DNA from: Acheta domesticus | Lineage: Eukaryota > Arthropoda > Insecta > Orthoptera > Gryllidae | NCBI GenBank assembly: GCA_031308135.1 | Contig: JAHLJT010000631.1 | Span: forward strand, 150,595,425-150,659,424 | Direction: 5' to 3' | Length of the DNA: 64,000 bases | Part shown: positions 30,401 through 44,010 of the stretch, in pieces | Layout: each line of letters opens with the position of its first letter | Numbering within the stretch: the first letter of the stretch is position 1 | Notes under the pieces: generated by a model | The model's input: only the letters and a program-made list of their open reading frames with translations | Database searches by the model: none | What the model was told of the DNA's origin: nothing | Position numbers and translations under genes: made by a program

Positions 30401-30877
30401 ATGCCTTGCGTTTCATCCCATTTTGTACCTCTTGGTACCACTTAGAGAGTTTTCCGATAATCACCTGCCAATAACAAGGTAACAATAATTTTATTACACT
30501 TTCATAAATATTGCATAGTTTTATGCATAGTTATTTAGTTATTTATTGCATAGTTTTAGCAGTGGTTGCCAACTCAATGCTCTGTGATGTCATGAAATCT
30601 GCTCTCTTGCTCCAAGCCGATCCACCAGGCTAAGGCACAGCTCGACGCGGCGGCAAGTGCACAGTGTTCCAACGATGGTACGGGAGTGGGGGAAAAGTTT
30701 TGCTTGGAAAATCAATAATTAAACTTTTAACTGGTAATTATTATTGAAATGTATATGATTCAATAACAATATGAAGAATTATATAACAATACATTATTAC
30801 GCAACTGAAAACACCATCTGACTCTTTATCATAACCAGTACTGTTATTCCATATTTATTCTTCAATTAGATAATACT

Positions 30878-31830
30878 AGCGTACCCGTGCGAGAACTCTC
30901 GCATGTTAAAAACCACCCTTTCCCTATCCATTTGTCTATCCTTTCTGTTATATCTCAGAAACACTCGCTTTCTAAAAGAAGATTTATTACACCAAAAATC
31001 TTGGACAACTCTGCCGCCATGTACAACTTTAACAAGACTGGAGGAAAGGCAGGAAAACAATCTGCCATCTGGCTTACTCTACGCTGAGCGCTCTTCTCCC
31101 TTCGATCTTCCGCCGGCTCCTGCGCAAGGCTTCCCGCGGCTCCTCCTGATTGGCCGGCTCACCGGTACAATTAAGTACACTGCACTTATAGACCATGAAA
31201 AAACGTTAATTGAATAGTTTCACTACACGCATAAGAAACAATCTTCATGGGTATAGGTATCAAGCAACTATAATAGTACTTCTAGTTGTTGCTGGATAGC
31301 AAATCTTGAATTAATGATTATGCAAATAAACCTCGTCAGACTGCACAAACTACGGTGTTAACAGAAAGCGTAAATAAAGATTGTCAAATCTAAGCCTTCT
31401 AAGCGTGTCGCCACAAAAATTGCTACCAGCAGGAAGGGCTGAAATATTGAGGGGGCCTTGATAGTATTAAAGCGTGGAACCGAAAAGTTAATTGAATGGA
31501 TCCGGGAATGTCGCATCTTGTAGATTATGGTGTGAAAAAAGCTTCTTTGAGGCCTTTGGTCTCAAAATTTTACGTTTTAAGGCTCTAAAATGCGTTGTTT
31601 ATGAGTTATTTGCCAATACAGATTGACATGTGATGCGGGTTGCATTTTACATGAATATTTCGATGCTTTTTTAAAGAAATCATCCATATTTTTAAGTCAA
31701 AGTTATATTCGTCAAGTCTCCGTAAAATTTTCTTTCTTTAGAGACATCATTTATTAAGATTGGTTGCGTGTGAGAGCCGGAACGCAAAGGTATACTACTG
31801 AAATAATACAAGAGACGATTTTTGGAATAG
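30878..31830 (+). repeat. CTCTCGCA-family repeat
   Basis: It opens ACTAGCGTACCCGTGCGAG with the hairpin GTGCGAGAACTCTCGCA. Inside are TAGATTATGGTGTG and TTTGGTCTCAAAATTTTA. It closes near ACTACTGAAATAATACAAG. The same blocks recur, in the same order, at 55190-57645. No coding sequence was seen; the class is unknown. Confidence 0.6.
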
Positions 31831-34082
31831 ACAGTTTTCACATTTTAGGGCAATAATATTTTATACCATAGAATAGAATATAAAGAAATAAATCGTACTG
31901 AAACCATAATTAATGTTAACCAATAGGTACCCGGTAAGGTACACGTGAAAGAATTTTGACCTCAGGCTTGATGTTTTGTACAATTGTTTGTACAATTTTG
32001 TTTGTGAATGTAGTAAATCCTCGTGATTTTCAGTATCTTTACCATAATATTCAATCTACAAATTCTTTTACTTATCCCTTAATTGCGAACAATGTCAATT
32101 CTCAGGATTTATTTTAATCTCGTGGATTTCTTTGGTTCGCAAAAGTACGTAATGCATCGGTAGGTTTGACATTTTAACATACGGAAGTTCTTTCAAACAC
32201 ACTAAACACTTCGCCATTCTCTTCATTAACAGAAAGAGAATTAACGGGTGTACATGTTTTCCTGCTCACATTGCTTGAAACATCTGTAAAGACCCACTGC
32301 CAAGGCTTCTGGAACCGCGACCGTCGTCTGCCCCTCCCCCCTTTGCCCGGGCTCCTTCTCCGAGCGCCTTGTCTCTAGGGCCAAATCCGTCCGTCGGCAT
32401 TCTTTATCCAGTTGGCAGCCACTGATTGAGCTTCTACAGAACTCCTATGAGCAATGTAATGTTCTAGTGGCTGTCATCTTCAAGGAGAACTCTCATATGG
32501 CAAGCCTGCTCATACGATTCACATTCTTTGTGATTAACAGTGCGTAAATACTGAAATGGTTTTGAGCCACGAACTTCATGCAACAACATGCAAATAGAAA
32601 TAATCAAAATTATTTGGGTGCACAGTGTACACACGTCCAATGACAAATCCCGTTTTTTATCCCCGGAAAGTCTGGAACATCTTGACCTTGTTTCCGACGA
32701 ACCCATACCTTGTTTGACCATGTGTAATGAGTTGGAACCTGATCATACAGAAGAGTTCTTGCAAAACTGTCCTCTTAGCAAAGCTGAAAAAACGCTGTTA
32801 ATGTAGTCAAGGAGGTATTGCGCTTCTTTGATGTGCATTTGCTTCTGTAAAGTAAACTCTTTGTCCATATTCTAGCTGAAGATTTCTAGCTCCCCGTTAA
32901 TCCTCCCCTCCAAGCGCGTCCCCCGGACAGGGAGGTCGTGACAACTCTATTGCCCCCCTCCAACCTCTGGTTAGGAGGCGTCGGCAAATACGTCACGAAT
33001 AAGCAGCAAATCTTGCAAACGGACTCAGCAATAGCGGAATTATTGATTCATCTCATCTTTTGGCAGATCGGTTACATCGGATACATGATATTCCAAAAAT
33101 ATCATTTCGATTAATGTTTTAAGGATTTCTTAAAATTTCTTGCACCTCCACACATACAAATCTTAAAGTAGTGAAGAAAACATTTTACTTCAATTAGCAT
33201 TTATTTTAAACCAGTTAATGTTCTTTAAAATATGTTAATATGAATGTTCAAGAATGAAGATATTTTTATGAATGTAATATATGCAAACAATGAATGAATT
33301 AGAAACAATGAAAGTTACGAAATAAATAACTGAACATACAAAATATTTACACCTACTACGTCTTCGAGTTGAGTTTCACAAGCTTATGGTTCTTACAGAA
33401 TACGAGCGCAGGAGCTCCAAGTGATTCAGCAGAGATCCGCTATGCTGCGCACTCGGCGGTGCACCATCCTCGCACCATTGTACGTGCTTCAGCGATTGAC
33501 TCACGGCGCAGGTGGCCAAACTTGGCAACCCAGCGATAATTCATAGCTGGCCATTAATATCAAAGTTAGTCCTCGTGTGGCTCACGGCCCAACGATGGTG
33601 CCGCACCTTCCACCCCGTGCGAGGTACAGCATTCGAGAAAGCGAGGTCGACGATCACACACTACGCCGATGTAGTCTTCGTTTGCTCGTTTGTTTTTTTC
33701 GAAAGACTTTCCTACTCACATTCATTCACTTCAAATATTGTGAGAAAGTAGAATAAGGACATTCTCAAATTGCCAAATGTGTTGCGTCACAACGTAAAAC
33801 TTTAATATACTGTAATTATTTTAATATAAAGTTTTAATATAAAATTCCTTTAATTAAAGGAATGCTTTTATGCTCGATTTATGCCCGTATGTTGTATAGT
33901 TCATTAATACGATTAAATTTTATTTATGAACAGTAAGTGTACATTAGATATTAAAATTATTCAATAATCAAATCCAAATTCGTAATGCATTCTAAACGGA
34001 TTATGTTGGATATCATTTGAATTCTCGCTTTGACAAGCTTTGTCGAGAAAATATTGACCTTTCTTTATAACAAAAACCACTA
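31831..34082. other. No gene recognised
   Basis: Mostly AT-rich. GC- and pyrimidine-richer patches occur at 32300-32400, 32880-33000 and 33400-33660. A 72-codon plus-strand frame (32588-32806) lacks any known domain. Confidence 0.45.
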
Positions 34083-34395
34083 ATGCGCCGTAATCGGCTT
34101 CCGAGTGCAGCGCCAAGAGGCCGCGGGGAGCGCGGGGAGGAACGGCAGCCGAGGAGGCGCAGTTGCCTCGGTGCCTCTGGAGAGTTCGCGATGATCTACT
34201 CTCGTGCGGGCGGGGGGGGGGCAGAGAGAGGGGTGCCGGAGGAGCAAATTGCAATGGGATGCTCCCTCTCAGGAAGACAATGAGCCAGCGAGCGCCACCA
34301 CGCCACGTCGCGCCGCGCCGCGCCGCCCGGCCCCGCTCCGCCCTGCCCCCCGCCGCGCCGCGCAGCACACCTCGCACGATCCGTGCATAACGCAA
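34083..34395. other. GC-rich, CpG-rich island
   Basis: Runs such as CGCGCCGCGCCGCGCCGCCC and a G homopolymer give long frames in several registers on both strands. No domain is seen. It could be a promoter or first exon region. Confidence 0.4.
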
Positions 34396-35439
34396 GGCCA
34401 CCACCACTTCGAAAGCTACCTCTCACGTTCTGAAATGTTTGCTCTTGTTACATATCATTCATTCGGCAAATACTTCACGTTTTCAGAAAGTGACAAGCTA
34501 GATTCTTTTATAGAAAGAATTATTTTACTGTAATGTTATTTTAGTATTTAAATACTAAATATATCATGGTCTTAAGATCATAACATAACTGAACATGAAA
34601 TGAAATTGATTCTGATTTGTAGCTTCTAGGGAATTTTTTAAAAGCAGTTGTGTAATCCTGCTACGTGTTTTCTTGCAATCTCCGTGCTTCTCCTTTCGTA
34701 AGGGGAGATGTATGTTTTAAAGTCGATCCGCCATTAGAAATTTCCTACCATTAAAGATTCATCTATGATATTCATGGCATTCTTATTTCCTGGGTTGAAT
34801 TGTAACCCTAAATTGCCAACTATCAATCTTGAACCAAAAATCTTTAAGTAGACTATTTCTATACTCATGAATATTTGAATCCTTGCTGCATTTCTCTCTT
34901 TAGATACTTCTGTGTATCCTTTTGATATTATGTTTTACTACATTCAAATACTTTAGAAAAACTGAAATTGATATTTTATCTACGCTCAATTAATATTATA
35001 CCAGCTTTTTATGTTCATGAATGGAAAACCAACCCTCTTTACAGGAAAAACGTAGTCTTGCGTTCATAAGCTTGTTTGTAGCCTTTTGTTACAGAAGCCG
35101 AGATAGAAATCTATTCCAATATTGGATCATTTGCATATACATATAAATAAAAAAAATATGTTAACTTTCACTACTTGTAGTGTAAAGACTTATTATTTTA
35201 ACTTTTTATTGGAAGGAACTCATGCAACAGTAGTTACGAACGTATTTTTATTTTAAATGTTCTGTAAATGTTCATCTTTAGTATTAAAATTACATCGTTT
35301 TAATTAGTTGCAAAACGAATTTCAGATGAAGAGCTTAAATGGTTTGAATGTCAAGGTAATGATTGACAAATCATCGTAATACGACGATTGCAATTCTGGT
35401 GCCTTCTGTGTGTGTGTGAGTGAATAGGAAGGGATCTTA
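34396..35439. other. No gene recognised
   Basis: AT-rich sequence without recognisable coding or repeat structure. Confidence 0.5.
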
Positions 35440-35690
35440 TGGGTAGCGGACGTCGCGGTTTTCGCCTGTCGGTCGCTTCCGTAAACAAGCGAGGGTCGGC
35501 GCGGCGGCGTCCAGGGGAGGGGACGAGCGCTCCGGAGGCCGGGGATCGATACCCGTGAAGTAGCCGGTGGCGCCGCCAGAGCGCAGCACAGAAGCCAGCC
35601 GTGCGACTTCCCCGGGAGCCCGCGAGGGGCGCCTCACTTGCGCAGGCGACCATAGGCAATGGAACATCTCACTTGCGAAGAGAGGAGTGG
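35440..35690. other. GC-rich, CpG-rich island
   Basis: About 250 bp of GC-rich sequence. The minus-strand frames (35351-35659 and 35437-35694) are Arg/Pro/Ala-rich and domain-free. It may be a regulatory region. Confidence 0.4.
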
Positions 35691-38600
35691 GCACTAATTG
35701 TCACTTGGTTTCTACACTCGTGACGTAGCGAATTAGTTTAATCAATTATAGGAGGTGCTGTCGGAGTATTAAACAAGGCATAATTAAAATTATGATTTGT
35801 ACTTTTTGGAAATAAATCAGAAAAGCAAAGGATTTTAATCTTGAATTGCATGACAAAAATTGTTCTCAATTCCCGAGTTCATATACACCATATCTGTAAA
35901 AATTCCTTCCCGGACCCTGATAACGAACTAGTGGTGGTACAGAATGGCACATACTTCCTCGAATTAGTTTTCTGTTACGTTTGGTTTAAGTTAGCTCTTC
36001 AGAATTGTCAATACTCTTGGCAGCTGCCATCTATCGCCGCCCAAACTACATTTTTTAAAATTTTTTTAATTAATTTATTGGTTTCCTAATAGTAGAACAA
36101 AAATATTATTTTAAGAATTTTAACAAACAGGTAAACTTTCTCCTAATTGGCAATTTTCGTTGAAAAATTTGGAGCGGTTTTCAAGAAAATGGTGTTTAAG
36201 CCCTACTGTAAATACAAAATTTGTTCTTTTTCACAGAAAAGTTTTGAGTTTTTGAAAAACATAATTTAACGTCATTTGAAGCGCATACACGCACAAATTC
36301 AATAGTGTTTACAAATTGCTAACAATATGTATTTCACCGGTATGAGAGAACTTTAACAAAAATTACATTGTGTAATTTTTACAAACACAAAAACATACCC
36401 CAAAATAAACTTTACTTCATATTAAAGAGTGCAATTAGCACTATTCGTTCTAAAGCACTATTCGACATTATTTAAAACACTCGAACGCGTAAATATAATA
36501 TTCTAAATAAATTGCCTCTAATGTAAATATTACCGACGTGAGACACGTCAAAAAAATTACATTTGTGTCAAAAAAACAAAGGAATAGAGAGATATAACGA
36601 TATATAATAGAGTTTATGTCATCTCATAGGCTACATTTAGCACTATCCCTTCCAAAAGTTAAAAGAAAAAATTTGAAGCCGTTTTTGAGAAAATCTTGTT
36701 TTTGTATTTTTCTAAAATTGCACATATTACACGCAATATTGCGCGGAAAGTACTAAAATTTTCAAAAAATGTACATGACCTTAAAGGAAAAACTCACTAT
36801 GAAGAACAAATTTTATTTGAAGCAGAAATCTCTATCTGCAATTTTGTAGTTAGAGAAAGACGGTGAATAAAATTCAAATTTTTACAATTTTTCAAAATTC
36901 AGAGTTAATCGTGAAAATTAGACCTATAAGTGCATTTTACTCTGTTCTAACAAGAAATTTAAAGAAAAAATTTGGTCCCGTTTTTGAGAAAATTTTGAAA
37001 CTTTTGGGGAAGCTTGTAAAGTACCCCAAATATTATAGAATCTTTTTCAAAATTTCTAAGTTTTGACTCGAACCAGATTGACTGGGGAATATCCATTTTG
37101 GAAGAAATCGTAGGGCGCTAATCGTTAAGGCGCTAGCAGTGTTACAGACAGACGGACGGACGGACGTTTTTCTTTCAATTGGTTTTTCGGTATCAAGGAC
37201 CCACAAAAGAGGGGTTCTAGCTACACGTGTTAGGGATATTTTTCTTAATTTGGCAACTGGATTTATCCACTTTTTCGTTATCACGTCTTGATAGCGAACT
37301 TTTTTTCTGGCGAAAATTGGCCATTTTTTCGCGCAGCGTTACGTAACTTTCCTCATACTCCGTATATTACTCCGCGTATACGCAAAAGTAAAAAGTACAT
37401 AAATCAGATTTTCTTAAAAATTACTCCAAATTTTTTCTATAAACTTTCGGTTAGCGTAGTGCCTAAAAAGAGATCGGGATGGTCAAGACAGTGCCAATGA
37501 GATGACTCTATTCTTTCGTTATTGTTTTTTTTTCAAAAATTACAAAAATGTATTTTTTACTTGTCTCTGACGTCGTTAATCGCCACATTAGCGGCGATTT
37601 GTTGACCTTATTTTTTTAATGAGTACATGTGTTTTAAATAATATCCAGCAATGTTTCTCGAAAACTCAACCGTTTTGTGTGAAAACTAGCTCAAAATTCC
37701 TTATTTTCAGAAACGTTTAAACGTCTATTTTTCAAAAATGGCTCCAATTTTTTTCTTCAAACGTTTCGAACGGATAGTGCAAATTGCACTCTTTAATATG
37801 CCACGAAGATTATTTTGATATAATTTTTTGTATTTGCAAAATTCACATAAATGTAATTTTTAACGCTCTCTTACATCGTTAATATGCACATTTCCAGTAA
37901 TTTGTAAACAAAGCTGTATTTGTGAGTTGTAGTGCTTCAAATGACTTCCAATAAAGTTTGTCGAAATCACAAAATATTCCTGAGAAAATGAGCTTCAATT
38001 TTCGCATTTACAGTAGCGCTATAAACGCCATTTTCTTAAAGCGTTTTAAAAATTTCCAAATGTTTTAAAGAAAATTTCCATTTAGGACCAGGTTTGACTG
38101 TTCTTTAATATTCCTAAAATAATATTTCCGTTCTACGATTAGGAAAGCGAAAAATGAAGAAAATGTCCAAAAAATTAGTTTGGGCGGCGATAGATGGTAG
38201 CCAGCAGGAGTATGTGTCAAGTCTGAATAGCTAGCCGAGACAAATGGAAAAAGAAAACTAGTACGGGTCATTCCATATTAAATCAACACAGTTTTAATTA
38301 AAATTTTACCTCACCATTTTAGATTCAGATGAAATTTGACACATAGGTAGTATGCATGGCGATTTAGAAAACTACAAATTTTGAGTAAAATATTTCCACC
38401 CGTTTCTGAAATACAGCCATGTAAAATCTTGCAAAATTGGCTTCCCGAAACTTTTTAAATTGCTGTAGAACCTCACCAAATTAAGATAGAGAGCTGGAAC
38501 AGGTGTCATTTTGCAGCTTTCTTTATGGCCTTTTGTATGATATACAACTCAATAGGGGTTGCGTTCAAAAAGTTTTTCAAATTTGAATTTAAAAGTATGA

Positions 38601-38867
38601 TTTTGAGTTTTTTCAAAATGCTCATCTTCAAAAACATTGAAAAAATTCTATAATAATCCTTGTATATTACCAAACAGATGGTGCAAGTTCAAAAATGGGA
38701 CTGCAATAGGTTCATATGGTAATCTTTATTTAAAATGCACAATATTTACTTACTCTAGATTTTACTGATTTAAAATGCATTTTATTTCAATTTATAAGAC
38801 CTAATATATACAAATTATATAGTGTTTTTATTGGCGAGTGTGTTGTGTTTTATTGTTATGAATTTTC

Positions 38868-38904
38868 TTCTTCTTCTTCTTCTTATTATTATTATTATTA
38901 TTAT
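38868..38904. repeat. (TTC)n(TTA)n microsatellite
   Basis: A triplet tract inside the left arm. The opposite arm has a shorter TAA tract at 39661-39680, so it expanded after the arms formed. Confidence 0.85.
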
Positions 38905-39069
38905 ACCGCGGAATGTCATGCAATTGCATATTTTTACTGACTGCATATCGAAAGGAAATGTATATAACTTTACCTATCACCAAAAATAAAACAAACCATG
39001 GTCACCTTTCAGTTGATGAACCAGATACGTGGGAACCTAAACATTTAAGCGAAATGAATAGTTGAGGAA

Positions 39070-39500
39070 TGAACACCAACTTTGAGCAGCGTCAGCTGGT
39101 TATTTACCATCATGCAAAGGGTTAATGATGCCCAAAATTTTGCAAAATGCCATTAATGAAAGAAGCACAGTGAGTGACAATCTCATGGTCCATCAATGAA
39201 TAGGCGATTGAACTGCAACCCGGAGGAGAACGTCCGAAGACTTTCTGATCCAGAAGAGAATCTTGTTGTGAAAATAATAAAGAAGGACCCTCGTATTAAT
39301 GCACCAAAAGTTACTCCACAGTTATAAATTGGAATTGGCAAGAAACTAAATCCCGAAACCGTGCGAAGGGTACTAAGGAAGTTCAATTTCCCTAGCCGCG
39401 TTGTCAGAAGAAAGCCACTTCTAAGTTGAAAGAGAAATACCCGAAAAGATCTGACCTCGATCCTCTTCTCCACAAATACGTGGAATATATGCACTGAAAT
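39070..39500 (+). pseudogene. Tc1-like transposase, DNA-binding part only
   Basis: Plus-strand residues include N-F-E-Q-R-Q-L-V-I-Y-H-H near 39080. Further on come D-P-E-E-N-L-V-V-K-I-I-K-K-D-P-R-I-N-A-P-K-V-T (about 39250-39320) and L-N-P-E-T-V-R-R-V-L-R-K-F, then R-V-V-R-R-K-P-L-L-S. These are the second helix-turn-helix and linker of Tc1 transposases. Frameshifts and stops interrupt it, and the catalytic domain is missing, so the element is dead by itself. Confidence 0.7.
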
Positions 39501-40312
39501 ATACCGCATTCATTAAAATACGCATTTAAACTAAAAAATTGCACACATGCAAAATAAAAATAGGGTAGATTTGTTTTATTTTTGGTGATAGATAAAGTTA
39601 TATACATTTCCTTTCGATATGCACAGTCAAAACATTTGCAATTGCATGAAGTTCCGCGGTCTAATAATAATAATAATTATAACAATACCAATAAAACACA
39701 ACACACTCACCAACAAAAGACACTAAATAATAATTTGTATATATTAGGTCTTATAATTTAAAATAAAATGCATTTTAAATCAGTAAAATCTAGAGTAAGT
39801 AAATATTGTGCATTTTAAATAAAGATTACCATATGAACCCATTGCAGTCCCATTTTTAAACTTGCACCATCTGTTTGGATATATACAAGGATTATTATAG
39901 AATTTTTTCAATTTTTTTGGAAATGAGCATTTTGAAAAAACTCAAAATCAAAATTTTAAATTCAAATTTGAAAATCGTTTTGAACGCAACCCCTATTGAG
40001 TTGCATATCATATAAAAGGCCATAAAGAAAGCTGCACAATGACGTCTGTTCCAGCTCTCTATCTTAATTTGGTGAGGTTCTACAGCAATTTAAAAAGTTT
40101 CGGGAAGCCAATTTTGCAAAATTTTAAATGGCTGTATTTCAGAAACGGGTGGAAATATTTTACTCAAAATTTGTATTTTTCTTATTCTCCATTCATACTA
40201 CCTATGTGTCAAATTTCATTTGAATCTGAGATGGTGATGTAAAATGACTGTGTTGATTTAATATGGAATGACCCGTACAGGGAAGTCTGTCCCATTCTGA
40301 AGCACCACTAGT

Positions 40313-42735
40313 TCTATTTGCCTTTGCTCTCATTCCCATTTGCATTCATATTCATTAATCTGAAGCTAGATTTAATATTTTTATTATTTTCTTCTATAAA
40401 ATAGCAGTATTTGATAACTTGGGACGGTGTCACAATTTACTGGCATCTAGTCACGCGTGAGAAGTTTCCATCTATAAAATATTAGGTGGGCAGCATTGAG
40501 AAAACCTGATGCTGGAGATGTTGGACAATAGTTTTGGTTGTGGAAAGCAATTAGTCACAAAATAGAAAAAAACTTATTTCGAACTGTTCAAGGAAAGTTT
40601 TACGGTGGTTCTTTTTCAGGTCAAAGTTTACGGTATCTATTTTTGTTCCTGAATAACACTTACCTCGAAATAAAACTTCTAAAATATTATTATACATCTT
40701 CTTCAAAGTTTTAATGTATTTTAATGTATTTTTTCGTTTAGTAAACTAAATACGCTCATTACTTCTATGAAAAATAGTCTATTATCTCTATGTTCGTATC
40801 ATGCGTGCAATTAAAACTCCACACCTGTCAATCAGAATTCAGAAAAGGAGCCAAATCGTTTAATAAAGGAACTATAACACAGCCATAGCTAATGTATTTC
40901 CAGTTGGCCATGAAACATGAACAAAAATGCACATCACAGTTTACATACATACATACAACAACTGTATATAAACTACGAATGAATAAAACTAAAATGTCGA
41001 AGTAAACATTAATTGAGCTGACTAATGAAACAATATAAAATATTTTACGTGAATAAATTGAATGTTGTACATGTAAAACATTTGGTCTTAGGATTACAAA
41101 TGTACAAAATGAACACATCTGTTGTGTTTACCCGTTCTAAAAAGTACACTACAGCAAATCTCTGTCGCAAGTCACTATTTGTTTTTACTTCCTAATACTT
41201 ATCTGTGCATGTATTCTCTCATACTTGTCTTTACTTTTCGTGAGAAATAATGTTTTCATGACTTTGTCTTTTTTTTCATTTCTTCTGATATTTTATGTAT
41301 ATTCGGTGCCTTCCATTTACAAATATTTCTTGCAAACAAACATTGGAAGACCTACTAAAATATATTTTTCAGAAACAATACGTCATCAAACCTATGCCTC
41401 GAATGGTAAAGATGTGCTTCAATTTCTCAAAGTTTAAATCATTCCTAAATGGAAATGAAACAATATTGAACGTAAAATGTATATCAAGGGGTATAATTGC
41501 ATTTGTGATAAGAAAACTTGTTATAAGAAAACTCTTGAACATACTTGAACATAATTTTGCGAAAAACATAATAGCCTGCTGTAAATTTACTGCGCTTAGG
41601 ACAGATACGTCGTAAATTAGAATTTGCAATTTTGTGTATTATTTCTTTGCTCGTTGCTTATATTCGACCTTTTGTTATACATTTACACATTAATATTTTA
41701 GAAATTGTTTATTTTGAAATATTTGCAATAAAATTTTAAAAACATAATAGCTCTTAGAATAGTGACAATGCAGGGTCTGCAACAATGGAATTCACTTTGC
41801 GCTCGCGAATATCTGTGAATTACGTGTCATTGTTGTGACTTGATATAGCTGTATGAAAAGGAGTTACAATTGTCAAATTTATGTTGATGTTTGCATGAAA
41901 ATATTTAATTTTTGCATCACATGCTCTACCACTTGTAATGAGTAGAGTATTTTAGCATGGTTTCAGATCACGTTTCTCTATTCATGGTCTTATGAAATGC
42001 ATTTCTATATTTTCAGGAGAATCAGGATTATTTTTCCAATAAAATTTTTCAAAAATTTTGTATTCTGTTTTATGCAGTTGTAGAAAGTATATTACTCATA
42101 TTTCATGTGTGAAGTTTTCGTTTCCCTCACGGTCTCGATTGAAATTTTTTGCTTCGATCTCGGTCTCGGAAAGAATCTCAAACGGAAACTTTCCACACTT
42201 AACATGAAAATTGCTATTTTTTATAAACGTTTTGTACTAAGGGGTGTAATTATTACAAAAAATGTTAACTGTTGCTAACTCTTTTTGTTTAAAGCATATT
42301 CTTAGTTTTAAACTCTTTTATTGGCTATTTTACGTACATATAGTGCCAATTCAAAGTGCATGATTGTATGAATATATTTAACGTTTTTAGTGCATGAAGT
42401 TTCGGGTCTAGTTATATACTATTTAATATCACCTTATCCTTAAAGAAATTTACTGAGTGTTGAATAAAAGAAAAACGATGAAACGGTGTCGGAACGGTTG
42501 TTTTACGACGAAATGCAATTCACGAGTGAACAGCCAGAATTTCGTAATTATTTAGATTTCAATTGCTTATTATTCTATTTACTGCATTAACTTTATTAGA
42601 CATGCGAATTCACATATTTTTGACAACACTGCGATGAAAACAGTGAGTTGCTTGCTTCTTGGATGAATTGGACGTTTTTAGATCATAGCTAATATGTCAG
42701 TAGGGCAAAAGTTTCAATATTTCAATATAACGTAT
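40313..42735. other. AT-rich, no gene recognised
   Basis: Short chance frames only. No repeat family named here recurs in this stretch. Confidence 0.55.
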
Positions 42736-42782
42736 CTCTTTTCAATAACGGACGAAAGTATGTGCTGTTGAGCACCACTAGT
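42736..42782 (+). repeat. ACTAGT-family 3' tip, short
   Basis: Only GAAAGTATGTGCTGTTGAGCACCACTAGT-like sequence is preserved, ending at 42782. Adjacent DNA to the left does not match the family body. Confidence 0.5.
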
Positions 42783-44010
42783 TAATGAAACACTAACACA
42801 AAACAGAAGTGATTTAAATTAACATTAAGTTATTTAAGAATTAATCTACATTAATTTATATAGAAGAGCCTGCAAATATGTGCGAAGCAAATTCATTTGA
42901 ACTCTTCCTTAAGCAACTTCGTAGTATTAAGGACTCAACGATTGTCATTGTTTCCCTAGAAAAATGGTCGTTAGTTTCGGTGGTTGCTTAATCGAGGCCA
43001 TGTGAGTATGCAAGTCAGATATCAGGTCTAATTTTGCTATTAAATATTATGATACGTATGAATTGTTAGTAAAAACCTTTTAATTACACATTTGAACTAC
43101 AAATTCCCGTTTGCTTTTAAACATGTTCGCGCGCAACAACCGGAAAGAAAATCAGAATTCAAATTAATGCTCAAAGTTTGTTTCTCTGAACAAATTAATA
43201 AGAATTTCATAAAATATATTGGGAAAGTACATTTTTTGTATTCAAACTGGTTTATTAAAAAGCAAGGGAAGAGTGGAAAGAAACCGAAGGAGAATATCGG
43301 TTCGCGGAGGTTGCCGGAGCCAGGCACCGCGTCACCGTCACCCACTAAATCTCCCAACCTGCACGCGTCCTAGAACGCGCGCCCGCCGTTGCACTGCAAA
43401 CCGTTGACAAGCGATCCGGGCCAACGGCGGCCAGATTTATGGCCAATCACAGCTGCTATTTCCTTTGTGCGCTCCAGAGAAATATTGAGCGCTTATTTGA
43501 CAATGATGCGGCATTGGAAATCATGTAAATATTGCATTAGGAGTCGTGACATTTTGACGTTTGTATTTTTTTCGGGCTTTCGGTAATAATAATACTGAGT
43601 CATTTAAATGTAACATTGAATAAAATAATGTATGAGGCTACTTCTGAAGTGGATCTTTTGGGACCAGGCGCGGATGTTCAACTAGGCATAGGGATAGCAA
43701 TGCCAAGTAGTCAGGTGGAAAAAGTATAACAGAACATGTGACCTGCGCACTTGTTTTATCATATTAAATATTATCAAGATAAAAAAATTGTTATTGTTAC
43801 TTTGAACAAGCTACATTTAATGTTCTGAATCAGTTTAATCAACACCTTTATCTGCGGTTATACACTTGCATTATTTACTGGTTATTTACTGAAATGTCCA
43901 GGAAGTTTATTATAAAACTATATCTCAATGTGATTCATAGACAATAGAACTATGAACAAACTATACCGCAATACTACCTTCCACATCTGGAACTACTTAT
44001 CGTAATTAAA
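42783..44010. other. No gene recognised; GC-richer patch at 43310-43440
   Basis: AT-rich apart from a 130-bp GC-richer patch containing ACGCGCGCCCGCCG. Open frames across 43092-43407 on both strands show no domain. Confidence 0.45.

Larger units (their letters stand above)
38264..40275. mobile_element. Tc1-like element with >700-bp terminal inverted repeats
   Basis: It starts CGGGTCATTCCATATTAAAT, ends with the reverse complement, and is flanked by TA at 38262-38263 and 40276-40277. The arms run from 38264 to about 39005 and from about 39568 to 40275 and align over almost their whole length, with small indels. The 560-bp centre holds a decayed transposase. TA duplication and transposase type place it in Tc1/mariner. 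It sits inside the 3' terminal motif of an ACTAGT-family copy. Confidence 0.85.
35870..40312. mobile_element. ACTAGT-family fold-back element, interrupted by a Tc1-like element
   Basis: The left terminus ACTAGTGGTGGTACAG is at 35927 and the right terminus AAGCACCACTAGT ends at 40312. Sequence from 35927 to about 37400 runs in one orientation; 37420 to 38260 plus 40278-40312 run in the opposite orientation, so the two halves form an inverted repeat. A (GACG)n stretch (about 37146-37167) and the tip CGCGCAGCGTTACG lie near the centre. An extra inverted 5' tip (35870-35926) precedes it. Without the 2-kb Tc1-like insert the element is about 2.4 kb. No protein is encoded. Confidence 0.75.
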
